From contig JACTVF010000037.1 of the NCBI GenBank assembly GCA_019695435.1, forward strand, positions 1 to 12,719: a stretch of DNA of 12,719 nucleotides, read 5' to 3'. The stretch comes from Methanoregulaceae archaeon (GTDB taxonomy: Archaea; Halobacteriota; Methanomicrobia; Methanomicrobiales; Methanospirillaceae). Of this stretch, positions 6,350 to 12,719 are shown in pieces. Each line of letters starts with the position of its first letter. The first letter of the stretch is position 1. The notes under the pieces are model-generated. The model saw nothing but the letters and a program-made list of their open reading frames with translations, had not been told where the DNA came from and made no database searches. The position numbers and the translations under genes were made by a program.

Positions 6350-7294
6350 TTATTTAAAATTTATCCTTTCCCTCTCGATAACCAGCGGTCTTTTCAATAC
6401 TTGCGTCTGGATCGAACCGACATATTCCCCGATGACCCCGATAAAAAACAGCTGCACTGAAGAGAAGAAGAAGAGACCAATCACCAACGGAGCAATTCCC
6501 ACTGTAAAACTATCCCAATAAATAAGTTTGTAAATTGTATAAACGAATGCAACAACCAAACTTATTATTGCCAGTCCAAACCCCGTCAAAGCGGCCAGCC
6601 TGAGCGGAACCTTGGAGTTGTTGGTAATCCCCAGCATTGCCATATCGTAAAGAGAATAGAAATTATTCTTGGTTTTCCCTCGTTTTCTTACCGGTTGAAT
6701 ATATTCAATTTGATATATATCATAGCCGATCTCACTGATAAGGCCCCTCATATAGGGATAGGGGTCGTCAATTGTCCGCAGGATTTCGATTATCCTCTGA
6801 TCATACAATCCAAAAGCGGTAAAATTTTCAATTTGATTGACTTCAGAAAGATCCTGAAGGATTTTATAATAAAATTTTCTTATGGCAAATAGTATCGGAT
6901 TTTCTTCACTTTGGTTTTTTACTCCCACAACAATTTTATATCCTTCTTCCCATTTTTTTATGAAATCCGGTATCATTGAGGGTGGATCCTGAAAATCCGC
7001 AACGAGAGAAATAACAGCATCCCCTCTTGCCTGGAGCAACCCATAAAATGGTGAGCGGATATGCCCGAAATTTCGTACATTTACGATAATCTTTACATTT
7101 TTATCTTTGCTGGCAATTTCTTTTAATAGGGGGACAGTCCTGTCTTTTGATGCATTATCAATAAAAATATGTTCGTACTCATAATCTGTTAATTTTTCAA
7201 AAACTTTTTTTACTTCATTGTAAAGTAATTCAACATTTTCCTCTTCATTATAGCACGCCGTAACAACACTGATCAGTTTTTTCTTGTCCATCAC
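6350..7294 (-). CDS. GtrB/DPM1-type membrane glycosyltransferase (GT2)
   Basis: A 314-residue family 2 glycosyltransferase. The N-terminal GT-A domain begins SVVTACYNEEENV (about 9-21), has the nucleotide-binding Asp in FIDNASKDRT (44-53) and the metal motif DFQD at 100-103 followed by PP. It ends with two predicted membrane helices at about 233-257 and 266-290, the layout of polyprenyl-phosphate glucosyl/mannosyl transferases such as GtrB. Such enzymes move a sugar from a nucleotide donor onto a lipid phosphate at the cytoplasmic face. It begins at GTG (7292-7294), directly abutting the stop of the dehydratase gene, or at the next codon ATG; no strong ribosome site is visible, so translational coupling is likely. 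Together with the GtrA-like gene two positions upstream it forms a GtrA/GtrB-type pair. The sugar transferred is unknown. Confidence 0.88.
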   Translation of the reverse strand: MMDKKKLISVVTACYNEEENVELLYNEVKKVFEKLTDYEYEHIFIDNASKDRTVPLLKEIASKDKNVKIIVNVRNFGHIRSPFYGLLQARGDAVISLVADFQDPPSMIPDFIKKWEEGYKIVVGVKNQSEENPILFAIRKFYYKILQDLSEVNQIENFTAFGLYDQRIIEILRTIDDPYPYMRGLISEIGYDIYQIEYIQPVRKRGKTKNNFYSLYDMAMLGITNNSKVPLRLAALTGFGLAIISLVVAFVYTIYKLIYWDSFTVGIAPLVIGLFFFSSVQLFFIGVIGEYVGSIQTQVLKRPLVIERERINFK

Positions 7295-8272
7295 TTACGA
7301 GTGTTCTAAAAAGTTTTTGTACCAATCAATGGTCGCTTTAAGGCCATCCTCAAAGGAATGTCCCGCAGACCATTTTAATAAATCACGAGCTTTTTTTGCC
7401 GATAAATATTGATCTTTAATCTCGTTTATGGCGGTGTTCAGAATAACCGGCTCAAGATTACTTCCCATAAGGGCAGAGATAGTGATTACTACCTCAAGGA
7501 CCGTTTTGGGGGATTCCATACTGAAGTTGAACGCCTCCCCATGCAATTTTTTCTTATCCATCTTTTCTGCAAGATGGAGATATGCGTTTACGGCATCATT
7601 AACATAGAAATAGTCCCGCAGGAATGTCCCGCTACTGCGGATGACGGGGCGTTCCCCGCGGTATAACGAGCGGATAGTTCCCGGGACAAGCCGGTTAAAG
7701 TTCAGATCTCCGGCACCGAACAGATTCCCGCAACGGGTGACGCAAACGGGAAGACCATATGTTTCAAAATATGAACGGCAGATGAGATCGGCACAGCTCT
7801 TTGAAACATCATAAGGATGTCTTCCTTCAAGAGGTGTATCCTCATCATACGGCAGGTGTTCCTGATCCCCATAGGCTTTATCGCTGGATGCCATCACGAT
7901 TCTTTTCACCGTTGGGATCTGCCGGCATGCCTCAAGAATATTCCAGGTTCCCTGAATGTTTGACCTGAACGTTGCAAGAGGACTCCTGTTTGCGATGGTA
8001 ACGATGGTCTGGGCACCAAGATGGAACACGGATTCAATTTCGTATTCATTGATTGCCCGTTCTACAAGCGCATAATCTTCAATTTCACCTCTCACCGTGG
8101 TTATGTGTTTGTCCAATCCGGACTGAAAAAAAAGAGATTTGGGAGTATTGTCCCGTACGAGACCAACTACCATAGCACCACGGTCAATCAGTGATTGTGT
8201 CAGCCACGATCCGAGCAGCCCCGTGCATCCCGTGATAAAAACAGGACGATCCTCCCAGTATGTCTCTTTCAT
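7295..8272 (-). CDS. rfbG: CDP-glucose 4,6-dehydratase
   Basis: A 325-residue extended SDR dehydratase, slightly shorter than the 350-360 residues usual for RfbG. The Rossmann motif GCTGLLG is at 15-21, the active-site segment SSDKAYGD at about 129-136 (the SDK arrangement favours CDP-glucose over dTDP-glucose dehydratases), and YDVSK puts the catalytic Tyr at 154 and Lys at 158. [16 protein letters not shown], near 190, is also typical of CDP-glucose 4,6-dehydratase. It converts CDP-D-glucose to CDP-4-keto-6-deoxy-D-glucose using bound NAD+. The ATG has AGGG six bases upstream. The substrate is supplied by the rfbF product encoded just upstream and passed to the RfbH-type dehydrase at the far end of the cassette. 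A GDP-mannose or dTDP-glucose dehydratase is less likely given the neighbours. Confidence 0.9.
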   Translation of the reverse strand: MKETYWEDRPVFITGCTGLLGSWLTQSLIDRGAMVVGLVRDNTPKSLFFQSGLDKHITTVRGEIEDYALVERAINEYEIESVFHLGAQTIVTIANRSPLATFRSNIQGTWNILEACRQIPTVKRIVMASSDKAYGDQEHLPYDEDTPLEGRHPYDVSKSCADLICRSYFETYGLPVCVTRCGNLFGAGDLNFNRLVPGTIRSLYRGERPVIRSSGTFLRDYFYVNDAVNAYLHLAEKMDKKKLHGEAFNFSMESPKTVLEVVITISALMGSNLEPVILNTAINEIKDQYLSAKKARDLLKWSAGHSFEDGLKATIDWYKNFLEHS

Positions 8273-8308
8273 AAGAATCCCTGTGGTACATTTAGTTATA
8301 TTGCACGA

Positions 8309-8791
8309 TCATTTTTTAATGTGTGTTTTAAAACTCCAGTGCCTATGGCCAAAATAGCTGATGAGCGTGGTTATTGGTAAAATCAGTAAACCGGCAATCT
8401 TTGGATTAATTGCAAAATAACTCACAAAGCAAAACATCAGCACGAGATTTTCCAGCAATACTACAAGGTATACTGAGTTAAACTTCAGAAATTCCCAGAT
8501 TACAGGATTATGTGATGGAAAAACCCAGTACCGGTTCCAGAGGTAACTGTGGGTGACCGCGATTATGTGCGCAAGAATCGTCGCAAGGAGATAGTTGATG
8601 TAACTCACGAAGATAAAAAACAGACCATAGCCCACAATCGTGTTTAATATTCCTACAATCGTAAATTTGGAGAACTGATGAAGGAAGGCGTATCGATCAA
8701 AAAAATGATAAATCGACCCCCATACGTTCACAAATATTGGAGGGATCTTCACAATTTCAACCCTGATTTTGCACAAAAATAAATTTACCAT
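8309..8791 (-). CDS. GtrA-like four-helix membrane protein
   Basis: A small, very hydrophobic protein with four predicted membrane segments. Family landmarks are FSKFTIVGILNTIVGYGLFF in the first segment, an aromatic SYLWNRYWVF after the second, and FGHRHWSF at the C-terminus after the fourth. GtrA proteins are proposed to flip polyprenyl-phosphate-linked sugars across the membrane for a GtrB-type partner, and such a transferase is encoded two genes downstream. I prefer the ATG at 8789-8791 (160 residues), which overlaps the stop of rfbF by seven bases (ATGGTAA) and has GGAAGG just upstream, suggesting coupled translation. An in-frame ATG at 8821 would add ten residues and a 37-base overlap but has no ribosome site. 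The roughly 36-residue stretch before the first helix is longer than usual for the family. Confidence 0.85.
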   Translation of the reverse strand: MVNLFLCKIRVEIVKIPPIFVNVWGSIYHFFDRYAFLHQFSKFTIVGILNTIVGYGLFFIFVSYINYLLATILAHIIAVTHSYLWNRYWVFPSHNPVIWEFLKFNSVYLVVLLENLVLMFCFVSYFAINPKIAGLLILPITTLISYFGHRHWSFKTHIKK

Positions 8792-9561
8792 ACCTTCCAT
8801 GGAGAATTCGGTTGCGACCATAAACTATTGAGAAGTTCCAGTTCCCGGTATGTGTCACAGCACTGCCAGAACCCATTATGAGGGTACATCATGAGTTCAT
8901 TATCTGCTGCCAATCGTTCGATGGGTTCTTTCTCCAGTATACAGTTTTCCCGGTCCTCCAGGTAGGAAAAGAAGTCCTTCTTGAAAACAAAGAACCCTCC
9001 GTTGACAAAACCCCCCAATGTCTGAGGCTTCTCACTGAATCGTTTTACACAGTGAGAATCAGTACACAGTTCGCCAAACCGCGAAGCAGGATGTATTCCG
9101 GTAACGGTCCCGATCTTTCCATGGGACTGGTGAAATGCGAGAAGTTTGTTAATATCAATATCTGCCACAGCATCGCCATACGTCAGCATGAAGGTATCAT
9201 CATCGATATATTTTTCAATTTTTTTAACCCGTGCACCGGTCTGTGATTTTTCACCCGTTTCGGCCAGCGTGACATTCCAGTCACGCTCTGTGTGGTCATT
9301 ATGAAGAGTGATATTATGGCGATCACCGAGATTTACCGTAAAATCGCTGTTCATGATCTCGTAATTTAAAAAATAATCCTTGATCATGTTACCTTTATAC
9401 CCAAGGCATATGACAAAATCATGAAAACCGTAATGGTCGTAGATTTTCATGATATGCCATAAAATGGGTTTTGTTCCAATCTGGACCATGGGTTTAGGAC
9501 GATATTCTGTCTCTTCACGGAGCCGTGTCCCCAACCCTCCGGCCAAAATAACTACTTTCAT
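8785..9561 (-). CDS. rfbF: Glucose-1-phosphate cytidylyltransferase
   Basis: A 258-residue nucleotidyltransferase matching the length of RfbF/AscA. The signature LAGGLGTRLREETEYRPKPM at residues 6-25 is characteristic of glucose-1-phosphate cytidylyltransferase, as are CLGYKGNMIKDYFLNYE near 52-68 and the CD-Y-REL segment near the C-terminus. It joins CTP and alpha-D-glucose-1-phosphate to give CDP-glucose and pyrophosphate, the committed first step of the CDP-deoxysugar route. It is the first gene of the minus-strand cassette. The ATG (9559-9561) has no clear ribosome site but lies about 36 bases downstream of a good TATA-like box, so the leader may be very short. Base composition is AT-rich compared with the protease gene upstream. 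Confidence 0.93.
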   Translation of the reverse strand: MKVVILAGGLGTRLREETEYRPKPMVQIGTKPILWHIMKIYDHYGFHDFVICLGYKGNMIKDYFLNYEIMNSDFTVNLGDRHNITLHNDHTERDWNVTLAETGEKSQTGARVKKIEKYIDDDTFMLTYGDAVADIDINKLLAFHQSHGKIGTVTGIHPASRFGELCTDSHCVKRFSEKPQTLGGFVNGGFFVFKKDFFSYLEDRENCILEKEPIERLAADNELMMYPHNGFWQCCDTYRELELLNSLWSQPNSPWKVW

Positions 9562-9591
9562 GAGAAAACTGATTATAATTAAGAATTTGAG

Positions 9592-9602
9592 ATATTTAAA
9601 TA
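9592..9602 (-). promoter_or_regulatory. rfbF: Archaeal TATA box for the sugar cassette
   Basis: TATTTAAATAT on the minus strand, centred about 36 bases before the rfbF ATG. With the usual 25-base TATA-to-start spacing, transcription would begin about ten bases before the ATG. No other such box lies closer, and the preceding gene ends at 9819, so this is the likely main promoter for rfbF through the glycosyltransferase gene. Confidence 0.5.
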
Positions 9603-9726
9603 GGATCTGATTGAATTGTTAGGATTTTGGTCTGAATAGACTATCAGGTATAATTACGTATAGAGTACCAAAGTTTCTGTCCTATTGTAGTGACATGTAT
9701 TTTATATCTACCATCAAGAGCATTGA

Positions 9727-9765
9727 TCTGCTGCGAATCATTCCGGTAATCTCGATCGCAGCAGA
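9727..9765. repeat. Hairpin with perfect 10-bp stem
   Basis: TCTGCTGCGA at 9727-9736 is the exact reverse complement of TCGCAGCAGA at 9756-9765, leaving a 19-base loop. It lies in the 257-base gap between the protease gene stop and the rfbF start. On the minus strand a T5 run precedes the stem rather than following it, so it is not a classical terminator for the protease transcript. No function can be assigned. Confidence 0.5.
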
Positions 9766-9792
9766 AAAATCCCCGGAACTACCCGGTACCAC

Positions 9793-9813
9793 AAAAAATG
9801 CGGGAGAAATCCC
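9793..9813 (-). terminator. Possible terminator after the M50 protease gene
   Basis: Six bases after the protease stop, the minus strand has a short GGGA/TCCC hairpin with a four-base loop, followed three bases later by a T6 run. Archaeal termination relies mainly on such T-rich stretches. The stem is short, so this is tentative. Confidence 0.4.
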
Positions 9814-9818
9814 TTCTG

Positions 9819-11114
9819 TCACATATGCAGCAGGTACGGCAGCAGGATGAGTGATATCAGGACAACGATCATCACGTAGCTGACCGCCCCGACAACGTAG
9901 CCGGAATATCTGGCGAGGCCGCGCCGGTCGAGCAACCGGTCGACACCTTCCTTGAAGATGTAACCGCCATCCAGCGGGATCAGCGGGATCGCGTTGAAGA
10001 TCCCTACGTTGATATTGATCCACGCACACCAGAAGAGGATATGGATCGCGTCCCAGAAACCGGCAACAGGCACCTGGTAATACGAAGTATCCGGGGTATC
10101 GAACGCGAGGATACGAAGATACTGCGCACTATCCCCGCTTGCAAAGGGAACGATCAAAAACTCAAAGAAACCGAGTGGTGAGAGCATCGTTCCGACTACC
10201 GTCTTTACGGCCATACTGTCATAGTACTCGACACCCATAAAACCGCTCGTCTGGTTATTACTGGAATCCTTTGGCCACGCGGCAAGCGTGAGTCTGTAGT
10301 CGGAGGCGATTCCATCTTTCAAGGTTGTCATAGTAATTGTATCCCCGGGTCTTGTCGTGTTTAAGATCGCGGAGATGTCAGCCCTACTGGCTACCGGCTG
10401 CCCGTTGATTGCTGTCACCACGGAACCCTGTGGCACGCTTGCATTATCAGCAGGATACCCTTTGTAGATCCCATGAATTACCGGCTGGGACACCGGCACG
10501 ACAAGACCGAACAGCAGGATCAGTAGCACAAAGCAGGAGAAACCGACCACAAGGTTGTTGGTGATCCCGGCGCCAAACATCCGTACCTTGGGCATGCCCT
10601 TTTTCTGTTCGAGTTCCTCCTCATCCGGCTCGACAAAGAATCCGATCGGGATCACGGCAAGGAGCACACCCATGCCTTTGACCTTGATGTCCTCGACCCG
10701 GCAGAGGATCGCGTGCCCGAACTCATGAATCACAATGGTTAAAAAGAACGCAAACCAGACCGCAAACGTGGATGGGACATAATCGTTGATGCCGGGGAGC
10801 AGCAGGATGTTCTGCGGCTCGTAGATCCCGGTTGGCTCGGGTCTGACCATCAGCGTATACCGGATCGAGACAAAGAGCATCACGGTCATAAATACCGAGA
10901 CAATAACAACCGCGACGACCCCTATTGTCCCGTAGATTTTGAAAAATGTACGCAATTTGGTGAATTTATCGAAAAATTTAACCCGGCTGGTCTTGATCGC
11001 TATGATCGGACCATAGAAAATAATATGATCGGTCCAGAGTTTTCTGGTGTAAATATAATACGCAGCAAGGGCGTAGAGAGCCACCAGGACAATCAGGATG
11101 AAGATCCAGTCCAT
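9819..11114 (-). CDS. M50-family site-2-type membrane protease with PDZ domain
   Basis: A 431-residue polytopic membrane protein. It opens with a membrane helix (about 2-22), then another near 63-85. The zinc-binding HEFGH is at 130-134 within a further helix. A PDZ-like domain occupies about 210-285 (containing VPQGSVVTAINGQPV), and the third zinc ligand lies in NAIPLIPLDGG with Asp382, followed by C-terminal helices. This is the arrangement of site-2 (RseP/SpoIVFB-like) intramembrane proteases, so the active site appears complete. Such enzymes cut membrane-bound substrates, often anti-sigma-type or regulatory proteins; the archaeal target is unknown. The ATG at 11112-11114 is preceded by no strong ribosome site, but TTTTAAAA lies about 54 bases upstream. 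It appears to be transcribed separately from RNase HII, whose terminator-like hairpin lies between them. Confidence 0.9.
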   Translation of the reverse strand: MDWIFILIVLVALYALAAYYIYTRKLWTDHIIFYGPIIAIKTSRVKFFDKFTKLRTFFKIYGTIGVVAVVIVSVFMTVMLFVSIRYTLMVRPEPTGIYEPQNILLLPGINDYVPSTFAVWFAFFLTIVIHEFGHAILCRVEDIKVKGMGVLLAVIPIGFFVEPDEEELEQKKGMPKVRMFGAGITNNLVVGFSCFVLLILLFGLVVPVSQPVIHGIYKGYPADNASVPQGSVVTAINGQPVASRADISAILNTTRPGDTITMTTLKDGIASDYRLTLAAWPKDSSNNQTSGFMGVEYYDSMAVKTVVGTMLSPLGFFEFLIVPFASGDSAQYLRILAFDTPDTSYYQVPVAGFWDAIHILFWCAWININVGIFNAIPLIPLDGGYIFKEGVDRLLDRRGLARYSGYVVGAVSYVMIVVLISLILLPYLLHM

Positions 11115-11162
11115 CTGTACTTCATGGACAGGATAACCACATAAAGGAATGGTGGAGTGAAC

Positions 11163-11172
11163 TTTTTTAAAA
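11163..11172 (-). promoter_or_regulatory. TATA-like box upstream of the M50 protease gene
   Basis: TTTTAAAAAA on the minus strand, about 50 bases upstream of the protease ATG, in a 75-base gap. It partly coincides with the T run of the preceding terminator-like hairpin. Confidence 0.3.
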
Positions 11173-11186
11173 CGGGAAACTGCCCG
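11169..11186 (-). terminator. Hairpin plus T run after RNase HII
   Basis: Three bases after the RNase HII stop the minus strand reads CGGG, a six-base loop, CCCG, then TTTT. The stem is only four GC-rich pairs. This would separate the RNase HII transcript from the protease gene. Confidence 0.4.
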
Positions 11187-11189
11187 AAT

Positions 11190-11831
11190 CTAGATAAATG
11201 CAGACAGACTGCTCTGGGATTTTTCTGCAAGCATCGCGCTTACCGTCTTCCAGCTCTTCCTGGCAATGGGAGGTGGTGACCGGTGCTCGTCAATGTATGC
11301 GGAGAGGTATGCGATAGTGATCGGATCGGACGGGTACCCGCTGCCGATCTCCCCGAATTTTTTTGCGAGTTTGGTTATCTCCCGGTCACGAGTGACTTTC
11401 GCAATGATACTCGCAGCCGCGACGACCGGGTACGTATTGTCTGCGTGGTGCTCTGATATGATCTCGCATGAGATACCGAGATGGCTCCTGACTGTTTCCG
11501 CGTACCGGATCGGGTTGACATCGCACGCGTCGATGTAGGCGATATCCGGGGCAAGTTTTCTGATTACCTGTGCGTGAGCCCTCGCGACACAGGCATTCAT
11601 CGTCATCTCGCGCCGGATTGCGTCAATCTCCTCTGCAGGGATTACGACCGTAGCAACCCTGCAGCGTTTTTTTATAAGAGGAAACAACCGTTCCCGTTCT
11701 GCCGGCGTGAGTTGCTTTGAATCCTTCACACCGAGATCACAAAAGACATCTGCGGATCGCACCCCTACCGCAGCGACCACCATCGGCCCCAGCACCGACC
11801 CTTTCCCGGCTTCGTCGACCCCGCAGATCAC
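11190..11831 (-). CDS. rnhB: Ribonuclease HII
   Basis: Archaeal-type RNase HII of about 213 residues, which cuts RNA strands in RNA-DNA hybrids and removes misincorporated ribonucleotides. From the GTG start the motif GVDEAGKGSVLGP is at about 4-16, giving catalytic Asp6 and Glu7. Asp101 in YIDACD and Asp131 in HADNTYP complete the four acidic residues with family spacing. AAASIIAKVTRD, soon after, is also a family signature. I chose GTG at 11829-11831 because relatives begin M-I-C-G-V-D-E-A-G. A TTG at 11850-11852 would add seven residues of poor character. No ribosome site is seen, but an AT-rich box (AAATAATTT) lies about 25 bases upstream of the GTG, so the message may be leaderless. Confidence 0.92.
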   Translation of the reverse strand: MICGVDEAGKGSVLGPMVVAAVGVRSADVFCDLGVKDSKQLTPAERERLFPLIKKRCRVATVVIPAEEIDAIRREMTMNACVARAHAQVIRKLAPDIAYIDACDVNPIRYAETVRSHLGISCEIISEHHADNTYPVVAAASIIAKVTRDREITKLAKKFGEIGSGYPSDPITIAYLSAYIDEHRSPPPIARKSWKTVSAMLAEKSQSSLSAFI

Positions 11832-11850
11832 AGGATAAAGATTTATGCGC

Positions 11851-11859
11851 AAATTATTT
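11851..11859. promoter_or_regulatory. AT-rich box shared by divergent rnhB and trkA
   Basis: AAATTATTT (AAATAATTT on the other strand) sits in the 55-base gap between the two divergent starts, about 24 bases from the rnhB GTG and 32 from the trkA ATG. Either strand could act as a TATA box and give leaderless or nearly leaderless messages. Whether one box serves both genes is inference. Confidence 0.3.
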
Positions 11860-11886
11860 CAATGGCGATGATGGTAACCGGTAGTC

Positions 11887-12552
11887 ATGTATATTATCAT
11901 CGTGGGGCTTGGCGGCATTGGACGAAGTCTTGTCAGGCAGGCGGTCGAACATGGCAACAACGTTGTTGTCATCGACCAGGATGAGTCCCGGTGCAGTGAA
12001 ATTCTTGAACACTACGATATCCTTGCAATCACCGGCAACGCTACCGACAAATCCACGCTTGAAGAAGCGGGCATCGACCGGACCGATGCGTTTGTCGCCA
12101 CGACCAGTGATGATGCGGTAAACCTCATGACCTGCTGGCTCGCCAAGAGATTTCATGTTCCAAACGTGGTTGCGATCGTTAACCAGACGGCCCACTCAGA
12201 ATTTTTCAAGGAAGTCGGTGTCCGGATCAGCGAGAACCCGGACGATCTCGTGGCCTCGCGTCTCTATTACTGGACTGAGAACCCCAAGCTCCAGCAGCTC
12301 GCATCGATTCCCGGTGGCAGCATCTTTGAGATCGTGGCAGAGGAGAATGCACCCATCGTCGGCCATGAGATACGGGAGCTTAAGGTCAAGGATTTTGTCT
12401 TTATTGCCATACGGAGAGCTGGCGGCACGCTGATCATCCCCAGCGGGAACGTTCGGATCCAGCCCGGTGATATCTTCACGGTCTTTACCAAAAAAGAGGC
12501 CGAGGATGACTGCCTGCGTCTCCTCAACAAACAGTTAAAAAAATCAGCGTAG
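11887..12552 (+). CDS. trkA: TrkA/KtrA-type potassium transport regulator (RCK domain)
   Basis: A 221-residue cytoplasmic protein with one complete RCK unit. The TrkA-N Rossmann domain (about 1-120) begins with VGLGGIGR at 6-13, and the acidic residue that binds the adenosine ribose is Asp30 in VVVIDQD. The TrkA-C domain covers about 135-215, ending in the beta-rich [17 protein letters not shown]. The length equals a single-unit KtrA/TrkA-like protein, half of E. coli TrkA. Such proteins form rings under a K+ transporter membrane subunit (TrkH/KtrB) or channel and gate it in response to NAD(H) or ATP/ADP. No membrane partner is encoded in the window. It is the only gene on the plus strand, starts at the ATG at 11887-11889 close to an AT-rich box, and its last nine bases overlap the converging gene on the other strand. 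Confidence 0.9.
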   Translation: MYIIIVGLGGIGRSLVRQAVEHGNNVVVIDQDESRCSEILEHYDILAITGNATDKSTLEEAGIDRTDAFVATTSDDAVNLMTCWLAKRFHVPNVVAIVNQTAHSEFFKEVGVRISENPDDLVASRLYYWTENPKLQQLASIPGGSIFEIVAEENAPIVGHEIRELKVKDFVFIAIRRAGGTLIIPSGNVRIQPGDIFTVFTKKEAEDDCLRLLNKQLKKSA

Positions 12553-12719
12553 TGAGGCTGCAAGCGCCCCGAGTTCCACGAGAAGTTTTGGGTTGGCCTT
12601 CAATAACTCTTTTACTAAGGTGAGCGTGGAGAACTCTTTTAAGTCCAGCTTTGAGACCGAGTGGACGATCGTGTTGAGTTTCTCGTCTGACTGCTTGATT
12701 AAGTATTCCTTGATGTGGT
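12544..12719 (-). CDS. Unidentified protein, C-terminal end only
   Basis: An open minus-strand frame enters from the right edge and stops at TGA (12544-12546), giving 57 visible residues from about [10 protein letters not shown] to GALAASLR. The part seen is rich in Leu, Lys and Glu and looks wholly alpha-helical, with no motif I recognise. Reading-frame choice is supported because both other minus-strand frames hit stops within the first dozen codons from the edge. It converges on trkA and overlaps its stop by nine bases. Nothing can be said about function from this fragment. Confidence 0.55.
   Translation of the reverse strand, partial: HIKEYLIKQSDEKLNTIVHSVSKLDLKEFSTLTLVKELLKANPKLLVELGALAASLR

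Noticed and set aside
9682..9821. Open minus-strand frame reading out of the protease shadow frame (about 46 codons, GTG near 9819)
   Set aside because: It is continuous with a frame that is plainly a shadow of the protease gene, has no ribosome site, and crosses the hairpin. It is probably chance.
12267..12563. 98-codon minus-strand frame opposite the trkA gene
   Set aside because: The plus-strand frame has clear RCK domain signatures; the antisense frame has none. The genuine converging gene uses another frame ending at 12544.
1..12719. CRISPR array, tRNA or rRNA gene
   Set aside because: No regularly spaced repeats and no tRNA- or rRNA-like segments were seen.

Overview
The window looks like part of an archaeal chromosome, most likely a methanogen of the Methanomicrobiales or a relative. 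The grounds are an archaeal-type RNase HII (DEAGKG motif), a large membrane-embedded M50 protease, a single-unit TrkA-type K+ channel/transporter regulator, AT-rich TATA-like boxes a short distance upstream of start codons, and an IS5-group transposase that I recall as a methanogen type. The genus assignment is inference; no rRNA or other marker gene is present.

Two compositional domains are visible. The right part (about 9819-12719) is GC-richer and holds housekeeping genes: an M50 site-2-type protease and RNase HII (both minus strand), a divergent plus-strand TrkA/RCK protein, and the C-terminal end of an unidentified minus-strand gene that converges on trkA. The left part (1-9561) is AT-richer, all on the minus strand, and is a surface-polysaccharide or glycan cassette.

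In transcription order the cassette is: glucose-1-phosphate cytidylyltransferase (rfbF-like), a GtrA-like membrane protein, CDP-glucose 4,6-dehydratase (rfbG-like), a GtrB/DPM1-type membrane glycosyltransferase, then an IS5-group element. It continues after the element with a ThDP-dependent acetolactate-synthase-like enzyme, a HAD phosphatase, an HpcH/HpaI-type aldolase, an SDR reductase/epimerase, and the N-terminal 99 codons of an RfbH-type CDP-4-keto-6-deoxyglucose 3-dehydrase running off the left edge. The first three CDP enzymes (F, G, H) convert glucose-1-phosphate to the CDP-3,6-dideoxy-4-keto-hexose precursor. A ThDP enzyme plus an SDR reductase after these steps is the gene logic of yersiniose A biosynthesis (YerE/YerF) in Yersinia. 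The cassette may therefore make a branched-chain deoxy-sugar in an archaeon. The added aldolase and HAD phosphatase are not part of the known yersiniose route and may point to a variant or longer branched sugar. The E3 reductase partner of RfbH (RfbI) is not in the window.

The IS5-group element (about 5148-6268) has imperfect terminal inverted repeats and a TTTG target duplication. It sits between the two halves of the cassette, and its transposase reading frame is broken by single-base shifts at homopolymer runs. Between the element and the ThDP gene is a 360-base stretch without a convincing gene that contains a perfect 15-bp inverted repeat. A second unexplained hairpin (10-bp stem) lies between the protease gene and the cassette promoter.
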